This document shows positions 25,249 to 32,821 of a stretch of DNA of 36,580 nucleotides, piece after piece (position 1 is the first letter of the stretch; every line of letters begins with the position of its first letter). A model generated the notes under the pieces. The model worked only from the letters and a program-made list of their open reading frames with translations. It made no database searches and was not told the origin of the DNA. A program made the translations under genes and the position numbers. Origin of the DNA: Burkholderiales bacterium. GTDB lineage: Bacteria > Pseudomonadota > Gammaproteobacteria > Burkholderiales > Burkholderiaceae_C. The stretch lies in assembly GCA_019510465.1 (NCBI GenBank), contig JAEKKH010000156.1, positions 1 through 36,580 of the forward strand. The letters run 5' to 3'.

Positions 25249-25546
25249 GCACCACCTCCGCGGGATCTGTCCCGCCAGGATAGGTCGCGCCGCCGGCATG
25301 CGCGATTGTGGAATGCCCCGGGGTGTATCGCGCGATCTGCGCCGGCGTGCCACGTGCTCGGCGAACCGGCCGCCAGGACGCCCTGGGGGGATGCAGCGCT
25401 CGCCGACCGATCGCGCCGCCCTTCTCCTGGCCGCTCGCGCCGAAGAGGCAACCCGCGTTCCGGCCCGTCGGTTCGCGCCGGTCCGGCCCGCACGATGGCC
25501 GAGCTGCGCCGCATGCGAGCGCCGGCAACGGGTCGCCCAGATCGCC
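25249..25546. other. Leader/promoter region of the methyltransferase operon
   Basis: No gene is recognised in these 298 bp between the methyltransferase start and the thioesterase stop. The part next to the methyltransferase gene carries a palindrome against the ribosome-binding site, and the minus strand has TATCCT near 25278-25283 as a possible -10. The rest is Arg/Pro-rich when translated and looks non-coding. Confidence 0.4.
25260..25275 (-). promoter_or_regulatory. Palindrome GCGGGA-N4-TCCCGC abutting the Shine-Dalgarno sequence
   Basis: On the minus strand the leader reads GCGGGACAGATCCCGC immediately followed by GGAGGTGG and, 4 nt later, the ATG. The perfect 6-bp arms could form an RNA hairpin stacking against the ribosome-binding site (translational control) or be a 16-bp operator. 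Both readings are inference from position and symmetry only. Confidence 0.45.
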
Positions 25547-26011
25547 TCAGTTCGTGCCGAAGTTCTCCGGCATCTGCACCGCGACCACGCGGCCCGTGGC
25601 GGTGGCCACGCCGCCGGCGAGCACCGTCGTCTCGACGACCACCTTGCGGCCCTTGATCTCCTCGATCGTGCCGCGCAGCTCCAGCTCGACGCCCAGCGGC
25701 GTGGGCTTGAGGTAGTTCACCTGCAGCGAGCCGGTGACGAAGCGCAGCGCCGGCAGCGAATCCATCTCGCGTCCCTGGGACCGGTACATGGCCGCGGCGG
25801 CGCTGCCGGTGCTGTGGCAGTCCACCAGCGAGGCGATCAGCCCGCCGTACACGAAGCCCGGCACCGCCGTGTGGAAGGGCAGCGGCGTGAAGCGCGTGAC
25901 GGTCTCGTCGCCATCCCAGTGCGTCCTGATGCGGTGGCCGTGCGTGTTGAGCGAGCCGCAGCCGTAGCAGTGCGCGACGTCCTCGGCGTAGTAGTCCTGG
26001 AAGGCTTTCAT
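25547..26011 (-). CDS. PaaI-like hotdog-fold thioesterase
   Basis: The 154-residue protein fits the single-hotdog PaaI/YbdB thioesterase family, which hydrolyses acyl- or aryl-CoA esters. The central helix region is FHTAVPGFVYGGLIASLVDCHSTGSAAA, where GFVYGG replaces the more usual HGG and Asp in LVDCH is the probable catalytic acid. The second strand region VNYLKPTPLGVELELRGTIEE is typical. The N-terminus has CYGCGSLNTHGHRI, seen in a subset of PaaI-like proteins. Its specific substrate is unknown. It appears monocistronic or loosely linked to the upstream dapD-like gene (51 nt gap). Confidence 0.85.
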   Translation of the reverse strand: MKAFQDYYAEDVAHCYGCGSLNTHGHRIRTHWDGDETVTRFTPLPFHTAVPGFVYGGLIASLVDCHSTGSAAAAMYRSQGREMDSLPALRFVTGSLQVNYLKPTPLGVELELRGTIEEIKGRKVVVETTVLAGGVATATGRVVAVQMPENFGTN

Positions 26012-26062
26012 GGCGACCTCGGTGGTTCGAGGCGCACTTTAGCAAGCCGTCGCGGCGCAGCG

Positions 26063-26962
26063 TCAGTCGTTCGAATGCAGCGCCGTGTTGAGGCCGCCCC
26101 AGCGCTGTGCGTCGGTCTCCAGCACCTCGACGGCGCCGCTCTGGCTGTTGCGGCGGAACAGCAGGCCCGGGCGGCCGGACAGCGTGCGCGCGGCCACGAC
26201 GCGGCCGTCGGGCAGCTTGACCTTGGTGCCGGCCGTCACGTACAGGCCGGCCTCGACGATGCACTCGTCGCCCAGCGAGATGCCGATGCCCGCGTTGGCG
26301 CCCAGCAGGCTGCGCTCGCCGATCGAGTTCTTCGTCTTGCCGCCGCCCGACAGCGTGCCCATGATGGACGCGCCCGCCCCCACGTCCGAGTTGCGCCCGA
26401 CGACGACGCCCGGCGTGACGCGGCCCTCGACCATCGATTCACCCAGGGTGCCGGCGTTGAAATTGACGAAGCCCTCGTGCATGACGGTGGTGCCCGACGC
26501 GAGGTGCGCGCCCAGGCGCACGCGGTCGGCGTCGGCCACGCGCACGCCCTCGGGCACCACGTAGTCGGTCATGCGCGGGAACTTGTCGACGCAGGGCACG
26601 GCCAGGTGGTGGAACTCCGCGGCCGCGAGCGCGCGCAGCGCCTCGACGTGCACGGGCAGCACCGGGCCGGCGGACGTCCACGCGACGTTGTTGAGCAGCG
26701 CGAAGAGGCCCTCGAGGTTGAGCTCGTTGGGCTTGATCGCGCGCTCCGACAGCAGGTGCAGGCGCAGCCACACGTCCTCGGTCGAGGCGGGCGCCGCCTC
26801 CAGCGAGTCGATCTGCACCTCGACGACGTCGCCCGCGATCAGCCCGAGCTTCTCGGCGAGGCAGCCGCGGCGCGCATGGGCCGGGTCGCGCGGGAACCAG
26901 ACGTCCAGGGTCTTGCCGGTGGCGAGGTCGCGGTAGCGGTGGCCGGTGCGTCGGATGCTCAT
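26063..26962 (-). CDS. dapD: Tetrahydrodipicolinate N-succinyltransferase, DapD type 2
   Basis: DapD transfers succinyl from succinyl-CoA to tetrahydrodipicolinate in the lysine/diaminopimelate pathway. The 299-residue protein has a left-handed parallel beta-helix of hexapeptide repeats in its C-terminal half: GFVNFNAGTLGESMVEGRV, PGVVVGRNSDVGAGASIMG, TLSGGGKTKNSIGERSLLG and ANAGIGISLGDECIVEAGLY. This pattern matches the longer DapD form known from Pseudomonas and actinobacteria, not the E. coli 274-residue form. Given two DapD types exist, a second copy elsewhere is possible and the physiological role is likely but not proven. No clear ribosome-binding site was seen at this start. Confidence 0.85.
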   Translation of the reverse strand: MSIRRTGHRYRDLATGKTLDVWFPRDPAHARRGCLAEKLGLIAGDVVEVQIDSLEAAPASTEDVWLRLHLLSERAIKPNELNLEGLFALLNNVAWTSAGPVLPVHVEALRALAAAEFHHLAVPCVDKFPRMTDYVVPEGVRVADADRVRLGAHLASGTTVMHEGFVNFNAGTLGESMVEGRVTPGVVVGRNSDVGAGASIMGTLSGGGKTKNSIGERSLLGANAGIGISLGDECIVEAGLYVTAGTKVKLPDGRVVAARTLSGRPGLLFRRNSQSGAVEVLETDAQRWGGLNTALHSND

Positions 26963-27040
26963 GGGGGTGGGGAGGCGGGCGGTGGGATCCGGCAGGATGC
27001 CACGCCGCGCGGGCCGCCCGGTTCGCCAAGCGGCAACCCT

Positions 27041-27637
27041 CTATTCGACGCGGCGCCCGCCCCAGCCCATGCGCCGCATCACGCCGTCGCGCCGTACCAG
27101 CCAGTGCCACGACGCACCCAGGACGTGCAGCGTGACGAGGACGGCCAGCAGCGCCGCGATCCAGCCGTGCAGGTGGAAGGTGGGATAGGCGTCGAACGTC
27201 GGCGGCAGTGGCGCGCCGCTGCGCGCGAAGACGATGTCGTTCAGGTGCGCGAGCAGCGCCGTCGCGTAGCCGCTGGCCACCATGCAGGCGACGAGCACGT
27301 AGAAGGCGAGGTGCGCCCGGCCGGCCGCGCGCGCGGACGCGGGGGTGCCCAGGCCCGCGGGGGCGGGCCTGGCGGTGCGCCAGCGCACGACCAGGCGGAC
27401 GAGCATCGCCGCCAGGATCGCCATGCCCAGGCCCATGTGCCACTCCAGCATGTCGATCTTGTGCGGATCCGTGTTGGGCACCACGCGCAGCACGAAGAAG
27501 CCGAACAGCAGCGAGGCGATGATGAACCACGCCAGCAGCCAGTGCAGCAGCACCAGCGCCGGGTGGTACTTGTTGGCTCGCGCGCCGCCGTGCGCCGACG
27601 GTTCGACCCGACCCGGGGTGTGGGCGAGCGCGCTCAC
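27041..27637 (-). CDS. Cytochrome b561-like membrane protein
   Basis: The 198-residue protein has four hydrophobic helices and histidines positioned to bind two b-type hemes: His25/His32 in KYHPALVLLHWLLAW, His66 in LEWHMGLGM, and histidines in FHLHGWIAALLAVLVTLHVLG. Members of this family pass electrons from the quinone pool or a dehydrogenase to periplasmic acceptors, or oxidise superoxide. The start codon is GTG (no ATG is available before helix 1). Partner enzyme not present nearby, so the electron donor and acceptor are unknown. Confidence 0.88.
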   Translation of the reverse strand: MSALAHTPGRVEPSAHGGARANKYHPALVLLHWLLAWFIIASLLFGFFVLRVVPNTDPHKIDMLEWHMGLGMAILAAMLVRLVVRWRTARPAPAGLGTPASARAAGRAHLAFYVLVACMVASGYATALLAHLNDIVFARSGAPLPPTFDAYPTFHLHGWIAALLAVLVTLHVLGASWHWLVRRDGVMRRMGWGGRRVE

Positions 27638-27698
27638 TGGACTACCCCGCGCCTGCCGGCTGCGGCGCGAGCGCCTTTCGGAGCGGCCGGGCGGGCGC

Positions 27699-28148
27699 TC
27701 ATGCCAGCTTCGCGACGACGCGCTCGAGTTCGCCCAGGTTGCGTTCCCAGCCGTACTTCGCGCCCATGAAGTTGCGCTGGTCCTGCTCGCGGAAGCCCGA
27801 TTGCTCCATGCGCACCAGCACGCCGCCGTCGACCGGCGCCAGCGTCCACTTGACGACGGTCTTCAGGCCGTTGGCGGCCTCCTCGCCCGAGGAGTTCCAG
27901 GTGTAGGACAGCTCGTCCGGCGGTTCGACGCTGAGCACCTCGCAGTCGGTGACGCCGTTCCAGCCTTCCATCGGCGGCATGCGGAACGTGAAGCGGTGGC
28001 CGACGCGCGGCTCGAAGTCGTTGGACATCAGCCAGTCTTCCAGCAGCGGCCCTTGCGTGAGGGCGCGCCAGACCTTGGCCTGCGGGTGCGGGATGCGGCG
28101 TTCGACGACGACGCTGCGAGTGGTGGCGGCAGAGGCGGTGTTCATCAT
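27699..28148 (-). CDS. SRPBCC/AHSA1-family protein paired with an ArsR regulator
   Basis: This 149-residue START-like domain protein has VERRIPHPQAKVWRALTQ at the start and WNSSGEEAANGLKTVVKWTLAP and MEQSGF later, typical of the AHSA1 (Aha1 C-terminal-like) family that forms a hydrophobic ligand cavity. Its ATG overlaps the ArsR gene stop (ATGA), so the two are translated together, a very common pairing in bacteria. The ligand is unknown. Possible roles are binding or detoxifying a small hydrophobic compound, or modulating the regulator. Confidence 0.9.
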   Translation of the reverse strand: MMNTASAATTRSVVVERRIPHPQAKVWRALTQGPLLEDWLMSNDFEPRVGHRFTFRMPPMEGWNGVTDCEVLSVEPPDELSYTWNSSGEEAANGLKTVVKWTLAPVDGGVLVRMEQSGFREQDQRNFMGAKYGWERNLGELERVVAKLA

Positions 28149-28471
28149 TGATCCATCCTGTTGAGCAAGTTTTCGAGGCGATCCATGCGCTCGTCCCAGA
28201 AGACGGCGTAGAAGCGCATCCAGTCGGTCAGCGGCGCCAGGCCCCTGGGCTCGGCGCGGTAGTGCACGACGCGGCCTTCCGGCCGCTCCTGCACCAGCCC
28301 GGCCGCCTTCAGCACGTTCAGGTGCTTGGAGACCATCGGCTGCGAGACGCCCGCCCGCTCGGTGAGCGCGCGCACGTTGAGTTCGCTCCCCTCGTGCAGC
28401 AGGCGCTCGAGGAGCGCGCGGCGCGTGGGGTCGGCCAGGGCCTTGAAGACGTCATCGGGTGCGGCGGGCAT
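28145..28471 (-). CDS. ArsR-family transcriptional regulator
   Basis: The 108-residue winged-helix repressor has DDVFKALADPTRRALLERLL, the recognition region ERAGVSQPMVSKHLNVLKAAGL and the wing VQERPEGRVVHYRAEP. Metal-binding ELCVCDL cysteines of classical ArsR/SmtB are absent, so it is not a metal sensor of that type; the SRPBCC-linked subgroup has no known inducer. A TTG 6 nt upstream (28477) is in frame, but it would lie too close to the -10 box. With ATG at 28471 the predicted transcript starts at the ATG itself. It is presumably autoregulated through the palindrome in its promoter. Confidence 0.93.
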   Translation of the reverse strand: MPAAPDDVFKALADPTRRALLERLLHEGSELNVRALTERAGVSQPMVSKHLNVLKAAGLVQERPEGRVVHYRAEPRGLAPLTDWMRFYAVFWDERMDRLENLLNRMDQ

Positions 28472-28507
28472 GGCCAAATCATAACCATTTGGTTATTTAA
28501 CTGTCAA
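28472..28507 (-). promoter_or_regulatory. Predicted sigma-70 promoter of the arsR-SRPBCC operon, probably leaderless
   Basis: On the minus strand a perfect TTGACA (28502-28507) is followed after 18 nt by TATGAT (28478-28483). The last base of the -10 box is 7 nt before the A of the arsR ATG, so transcription should begin at or next to the start codon. No ribosome-binding site exists. Confidence 0.65.
28481..28496. promoter_or_regulatory. ArsR operator palindrome ATAACCATTTGGTTAT
   Basis: Perfect 7-bp arms ATAACCA and TGGTTAT with a 2-bp centre overlap the -10 box and spacer of the arsR promoter. The AACC-type palindrome close to the gene is what is usually seen for SRPBCC-associated ArsR repressors. 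Occupancy would block RNA polymerase; it also lies next to the -35 of the divergent PPC gene promoter. Confidence 0.7.
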
Positions 28508-28525
28508 GCGCCCCTGCGCTACGCT
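28497..28525 (+). promoter_or_regulatory. Predicted promoter of the PPC-domain gene
   Basis: TTAACT (28497-28502), a 17-nt spacer and TACGCT (28520-28525) make a moderate sigma-70 match. The -10 box ends 7 nt before the ATG, so this transcript may also be leaderless. The -35 region abuts the ArsR palindrome, so the divergent gene may be under the same control. Confidence 0.4.
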
Positions 28526-28532
28526 GGCGTCC

Positions 28533-28937
28533 ATGAAGACGCTGCCACTCCGACTGTCGCCCGGCGACGACCTGCGCGAGGCCCTGGTCGCCGCGATGGC
28601 GGCCGCCGACGCCGAGGCCGCCTTCGTGCTGGCGGGCATCGGCAGCCTGCGCGAGGCGCGGCTGCGCTTCGCCGGGCGCGACGCCCTGCACCACGCGGTC
28701 GGCGACCTGGAGATCCTGACCCTGTCGGGCACGCTCGGCGCGGGCGGCGCGCACCTGCATGCGAGCCTGTCGGACGCCGACGGGCGCGTCCTGGGCGGCC
28801 ACGTCGCGCCGGGCTGCATCGTGCGTACCACGGCCGAAGTGCTGCTGGCCTGGCTCGAGGACGTGCGCTTCACGCGCGAGCCGGACCCGGCCACGGGCTA
28901 TGCCGAGCTGCGCGTCCGGCCCCGGGGCGGCGCGTGA
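28533..28937 (+). CDS. PPC/DUF296 domain protein
   Basis: The 134-residue protein is a complete PPC (plants and prokaryotes conserved; DUF296) domain: LRLSPGDDLREALVAAM, AAFVLAGIGSLREARLRFAG, LEILTLSGTLGAGGAHLHASLSDADGRVLGGHV and the end GYAELRVRP. The conserved GAHLHASLSD and GGHV histidines form a metal-binding-like site in bacterial structures. In plants the domain accompanies AT-hooks; bacterial stand-alone members have no established function. It is divergent from arsR and shares its short control region (61 bp). Confidence 0.88.
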   Translation: MKTLPLRLSPGDDLREALVAAMAAADAEAAFVLAGIGSLREARLRFAGRDALHHAVGDLEILTLSGTLGAGGAHLHASLSDADGRVLGGHVAPGCIVRTTAEVLLAWLEDVRFTREPDPATGYAELRVRPRGGA

Positions 28938-28981
28938 GCGGCGACTTAGAATCGCCCGTTTCCCGCCCGAGATTTCCCGCC

Positions 28982-29278
28982 ATGACCGACGCCGCCTCCC
29001 CGCCCACGCTGCCCGACCGCCTGTCCGTCGACCCGCGCAGCCCGCATCACGTGGCCGCGATCTTCGACCACGACATCGGCATCCGCTTCAACGGCAAGGA
29101 GCGCCACGACGTCGAGGAGTACTGCATCAGCGAAGGCTGGGTGCGGGTGCCCGCCGGCGGCAAGAAGGTCGACCGCAAGGGCAATCCGCTGATGATCAAG
29201 CTCAAGGGCACGGTCGAGGCGTTCGTCAAGCCCGCGCCGGCCCCGACGCCGGACGCGCCGGCCGCACCGGCCGCCTGA
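28982..29278 (+). CDS. DUF3297 family protein
   Basis: The 98-residue protein matches DUF3297, a small conserved family of proteobacteria with no known function: LPDRLSVDPRSPHHVAAIF, DIGIRFNGKERHDVEEYCIS, EGWVRVPAGGKKVDRKGNPL and IKLKGTVEAFV. The tail is Pro/Ala-rich. The ATG was chosen for the family N-terminus; TAGAAT at 28947-28952 may be its -10 box. Its stop codon directly abuts the stop codon of the convergent GTPase gene. Confidence 0.9.
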   Translation: MTDAASPPTLPDRLSVDPRSPHHVAAIFDHDIGIRFNGKERHDVEEYCISEGWVRVPAGGKKVDRKGNPLMIKLKGTVEAFVKPAPAPTPDAPAAPAA

Positions 29279-30190
29279 TCAACGCTTCTTGCGGTCGGCG
29301 GACTTCTTCTCGAGCCGCTGCGCCTCGGCGGCCATCCCGGTCGCCCACCACGCCGCGAATTCGTCCGGCGTCTCCAGCGTGACGCGCCCCCAGGCGCCGC
29401 TTCGAAAGTCGTTGAGCGCGATCTCCGCGGCCTTCTGCATGTTCACGCGCCCGCCCGGCATCAGTCCGCCGCGCTTGCGGCCCACCTCGGCCAGCAGTTC
29501 CTCGTCGGTCATCGCCGTGAAGTCGGCCGTCCTGTAGCGCGCCGTGATGCGGTCGGCGTAGCGATGGCGCACGCGCGACAGCAGCGCCATCGCCACCAGT
29601 TCCTCGTCGTACGCATTGCGGCCGATGGCGCCGCTGGCCGCCAGGTTGTAGCCGCCCTCCTCGATGAGGATGCGCGGCCACAGCATGCCGGGGGTGTCGA
29701 ACAGGTAGAAGTCGCTGGCGAGCACGATCTTCTGCTCCATCTTCGTGATGCCCGGCTCGTCGCCCGTCTTGGCCGCGCGCTGGCCGTTGAGCGTGTTGAC
29801 GAGCGTGGACTTGCCCACGTTGGGGATGCCGCAGATCAGGACGCGCACGGGCTTGACCATGCCGCCGCGCTTGGGCACGAGCGCCCGGCATTCCGCGACG
29901 AGCGCCTTGGCCGGCCCGGCGACGCTCGCGTCGAGCCCGATGGCCCGCGTTCCCGGCTGCGCGCGGTAATGCGCGAGCCAGGCGTCGGTCAGCTCGGGGT
30001 CGGCGAGATCCTGCTTGTTCAGCACCTTCAGCGCAGGCTTGCCCTGCGTCATCTCGGCCAGCAGCGAGTTGGCGCTGGAGCCGGGCAGGCGCGCATCGAG
30101 CAGCTCGATGACGACGTCGATGTCCGGCAGGCGCTCGGCGATCGCCTTGCGGGTCGTGTGCATGTGACCCGGGAACCACTGGATGGCCAT
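29279..30190 (-). CDS. rbgA: RbgA/YlqF-like ribosome biogenesis GTPase
   Basis: This is a circularly permuted GTPase that assists late assembly of the 50S subunit in Bacillus. Motifs occur in permuted order: G4 NKQD (residues 58-61), G1 GIPNVGKST (121-129), G2 PGITK (146-150) and G3 DTPG (165-168). The N-terminus MAIQWFPGHMHTTRKAI is the family hallmark and sets the start; an ATG at 30247 (MTENAGVPPSS) would add 19 residues and cannot be excluded. The protein has 303 residues. The tail EKKSADRKKR is basic and probably binds rRNA. It is convergent with DUF3297. Confidence 0.92.
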   Translation of the reverse strand: MAIQWFPGHMHTTRKAIAERLPDIDVVIELLDARLPGSSANSLLAEMTQGKPALKVLNKQDLADPELTDAWLAHYRAQPGTRAIGLDASVAGPAKALVAECRALVPKRGGMVKPVRVLICGIPNVGKSTLVNTLNGQRAAKTGDEPGITKMEQKIVLASDFYLFDTPGMLWPRILIEEGGYNLAASGAIGRNAYDEELVAMALLSRVRHRYADRITARYRTADFTAMTDEELLAEVGRKRGGLMPGGRVNMQKAAEIALNDFRSGAWGRVTLETPDEFAAWWATGMAAEAQRLEKKSADRKKR

Positions 30191-30414
30191 CTGGAGGAAG
30201 CTTTCTGGAACGTCGGACGAAGGGGGAACGCCGGCATTTTCGGTCATGTGCGACCAGCCCGCGATCGCGCGTCCGCCAGACGCATCCCGGCAGGCCGTGG
30301 CGGATCCCGCGACCTGCCCTGCCAGGTCGACCGGGCCGGCCAGGGGCCGGTCGGCGCTCGCCCCGGCGCCCGGCCTTGCGCTATCGTCCGGGATCGCCAT
30401 CCCAGGACGACTTC

Positions 30415-31368
30415 GTGAGCACCCCTCGAGACAACGCGCCCTACCCCATCGGCACGCCCGGCACCCCCTGGGGCGCGGACGAGAAGGCGGCCTGGCTCGC
30501 GCGCCAGCACCTGCGCCGCAGCTACGACGCCGAGGTCGTGCAGCCGCTGAAGGCCCGGCTGCCCGCCGCGGCACACCTGTTCTCGTACGGCGTGCTCGAT
30601 TACGCGCGGCTGGGCCTGCCTGCCTATCCGCTGCTGGCGGTGCGCAGCCACGACTGGCAGCCCGGCCGCCCCACCGTGCTGGTGACCGGCGGCGTGCACG
30701 GCTACGAGACCAGCGGCGTGCAGGGCGCGCTGCAATGGATCGCCACCGGGCTCGAACGCCACGCGCGCGATGTCAACGTGCTGGTGCTGCCTTGCATCAG
30801 CCCCTGGGGCTACGAGACGGTCAACCGCTGGAACCCCGACGCGATCGATCCGAACCGCCAGTTCCGCCAGGACAGCCCCGCCGCCGAATCGGCGCTCGCC
30901 ATGGCCTGCGTCGCGGCGCACGCCGGCGCGGTCGACCTGCACGTCGACCTGCACGAGACCACCGACACCGACAACAGCGAGTTCGGGCCCGCCAAGGCCG
31001 CGCGCGACGGCAAGTCCTTCGACTGGCACGCGATCCCCGACGGCTTCTACCTGGTGGGCGACACCGAGCGCCCGGCGCCGGATTTCCAGCGCGCGCTGAT
31101 CGCGGCCGTGCGCCCCGTCACCCACATCGCCGACGCCGACGAGCACGGCTGCATCATCGGCACGACGCTCGAGCAGCCCGGCGTGATCAACTACGCCAAG
31201 CGCGAACTGGGCCTGTGCGGCGGCATGACCGCCGCCCGCTTCGTGACCACCACCGAGGTCTACCCCGACAGCGCCAGCGCCACGCCCGCGCAGTGCAACG
31301 CGGCGCAGGTGGCCACGGTGGTCGCGGCGATCGGGTACCTGCTCGAGCACGGCACGGCGAGCGCATAG
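30415..31368 (+). CDS. M14-family zinc carboxypeptidase-like protein
   Basis: The 317-residue protein has the M14 zinc site: His95 and Glu98 in GGVHGYETSG and His180 in HVDLHET. The substrate-carboxylate-binding Asn-Arg is in IDPNRQFRQ, and the probable general base Glu is in TTTEVYP. It lacks a signal peptide and is cytoplasmic. The start is GTG preceded by AGGACG; a TTG at 30376 gives a longer frame without better evidence. The specificity (amino-acid, cell-wall peptide or N-acyl amino acid, as in the succinylglutamate desuccinylase branch) is unclear. Confidence 0.87.
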   Translation: MSTPRDNAPYPIGTPGTPWGADEKAAWLARQHLRRSYDAEVVQPLKARLPAAAHLFSYGVLDYARLGLPAYPLLAVRSHDWQPGRPTVLVTGGVHGYETSGVQGALQWIATGLERHARDVNVLVLPCISPWGYETVNRWNPDAIDPNRQFRQDSPAAESALAMACVAAHAGAVDLHVDLHETTDTDNSEFGPAKAARDGKSFDWHAIPDGFYLVGDTERPAPDFQRALIAAVRPVTHIADADEHGCIIGTTLEQPGVINYAKRELGLCGGMTAARFVTTTEVYPDSASATPAQCNAAQVATVVAAIGYLLEHGTASA

Positions 31369-31411
31369 ACTGGCGTCCCGCGCCGCCCGGCGCGCGCCTT
31401 CGAAGGATTCC

Positions 31412-31957
31412 ATGCGCCTGCCCCGCTTCACCGCCGTCCTCGTCCTTGCCGTCGCCGTCGCCGCCCAGGCGCACGCCGCCGACTGCGACGCGCTGCTGCG
31501 GCAGCACCTGGCAAGCGACCTGGCGCTGCCCTTCGACGCCTTCGACCAGGACGACCACCAGGGCTGGCGCCCCGTGAGCGACGCCGGGTGCGACGCCGAG
31601 GCCGCCATGCTGATCGAGTCGTACACGGCCAGGCAGGCGCATCCGCATCCCGTGCTGGCCTGGCATCGCGCGCAGATGCTGGCCCGCGCCGGCAAGACGG
31701 TCGACGCGATCGACGCCGCACGCGCCACGCTGCGCAGCGGCGACGACGGCTCGGGCTTCGACTGGAACGACTACGCCAACGCGACGATCGCCTTCCTGCA
31801 GGGCGACAAGCCCGCGCTCCAGGCCACCCATGACCGCCTGGCCGCGGCGGCCACGAAGAACGAGTCCAACCAGCCCAACCTGCGCTCCACCGATCGCCTG
31901 CTGCGCTGCTTCGGCCAGCCCTACAAGATCGCCTACGCGTGCCCGGCCAGGCCCTGA
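31412..31957 (+). CDS. Exported protein of unknown function
   Basis: No family was recognised. The 181-residue protein has a signal peptide (MRLPRFTAVLVLAVAVAAQAHA, cleaved near residue 22) and four cysteines in the mature part (positions near 25, 60, 166 and 177) that could form two disulfides. The middle contains LAWHRAQMLARAGKTVDAIDAARATL, a helix pair resembling a degenerate TPR, with a second helical stretch at FDWNDYANATIAFLQGDKPAL. A periplasmic TPR-like protein is therefore possible. TAGACT at 31366-31371 may be a -10 box. It lies 4 nt before the next gene and probably forms an operon with it. Confidence 0.75.
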   Translation: MRLPRFTAVLVLAVAVAAQAHAADCDALLRQHLASDLALPFDAFDQDDHQGWRPVSDAGCDAEAAMLIESYTARQAHPHPVLAWHRAQMLARAGKTVDAIDAARATLRSGDDGSGFDWNDYANATIAFLQGDKPALQATHDRLAAAATKNESNQPNLRSTDRLLRCFGQPYKIAYACPARP

Positions 31958-31961
31958 CGCC

Positions 31962-32723
31962 ATGGACAACCTCGACACCGAACTCGATCGCCTCTTCGCC
32001 GTGGCGCCGGGCGCCTCGCCGATGACGCTCGCCGACGCCGCGGGCCGCACGCGCGCCCTCGTGCTGGAAGTGGCGCAGCCCACCGGCTGGGACGCGCTCG
32101 CGCCGCTGTGGCAGGGCGTGCAGTCCGAACTCGACCTGCCCGCGACGGCGATCGCCGTCTCGGGCACCGACGGGCTGCAGCTGTGGTTCTCGCTCGAATC
32201 CCCCGTCGATCCGACGCAGGGCCACGCCTTCCTCGACGCGCTGCGCGCGCGCTTCCTGGCCGACGTGCCGCCGGGGCGCGTGCGCCTGCTGCCCGACCCG
32301 GCGCAGCCCGGCCGCACCCCGGCCATGGTGCCGGCGCTGCAGGTCAACTGCACCGACTGGTCGGCCTGGGTCGCGCCGGAGCTCGCCGTCATGTTCACCG
32401 ACACGCCCTGGCTGGACATCGAACCCGTCGACGACGGCCAGGCCGCGCTGCTGCGACCGCTGCGCTCGATCAAGCCGGCGGAATTCGACGCCGCGCTCGC
32501 GCGCCTGCGCGAGCCCGCGTCACGCGCGGACGCGGACGCGCCCGCGAGCCCCCCGACGCTGCCCGGCGAACGCGCGCCGGCGCCCCTGTCCGCGGCCGTC
32601 ACGTCCGCCTCGCCCGCCGCGTCGCGCGAGGACGATCCGCGCCGCTTCCTGCTGCGCGTCATGAACGACGAACGCATCGACATGGCGCTGCGCATCGAGG
32701 CGGCGAAGGCGTTGCTGCCTTGA
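31962..32723 (+). CDS. Uncharacterised cytoplasmic protein
   Basis: No family was recognised. The 253-residue protein has no signal peptide or membrane segment. The N-terminal 190 residues look like a folded alpha/beta domain (WDALAPLWQGVQSELDLPATAIAV, LQLWFSLESPVDPTQGHAFLDALRARFL, VNCTDWSAWVAPELAVMFTDTPWLDIEP). It is followed by a Pro/Ala linker and a short C-terminal helix (PRRFLLRVMNDERIDMALRIEAAKALLP) that could be an interaction or localisation motif. The ATG is 4 nt after the preceding gene's stop, suggesting coupling. Confidence 0.75.
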   Translation: MDNLDTELDRLFAVAPGASPMTLADAAGRTRALVLEVAQPTGWDALAPLWQGVQSELDLPATAIAVSGTDGLQLWFSLESPVDPTQGHAFLDALRARFLADVPPGRVRLLPDPAQPGRTPAMVPALQVNCTDWSAWVAPELAVMFTDTPWLDIEPVDDGQAALLRPLRSIKPAEFDAALARLREPASRADADAPASPPTLPGERAPAPLSAAVTSASPAASREDDPRRFLLRVMNDERIDMALRIEAAKALLP

Positions 32724-32729
32724 CGTAGT

Positions 32730-32779
32730 GGCCAGCGCGGCAGGCGCCGGCGGCGTCTCGCCCGCCGAGGGCGCTGGCC
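32730..32779. terminator. Hairpin between convergent genes
   Basis: GGCCAGCGC (32730-32738) pairs with GCGCTGGCC (32771-32779), and the loop has an inner CGGCGG/CCGCCG stem. It lies in the 98-bp gap between the uncharacterised gene and the Pat-like gene and probably stops transcription in both directions. No strong T-run. Confidence 0.5.
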
Positions 32780-32821
32780 TCTCGACGAAGGCAGGGCCGG
32801 CAGCCGCTGGACTGGCCGTCC

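Noticed and set aside
28471-28477. TTG at 28477 as arsR start
   Set aside because: It lies immediately next to the -10 box and would be upstream of the predicted transcription start; the ATG at 28471 fits better.
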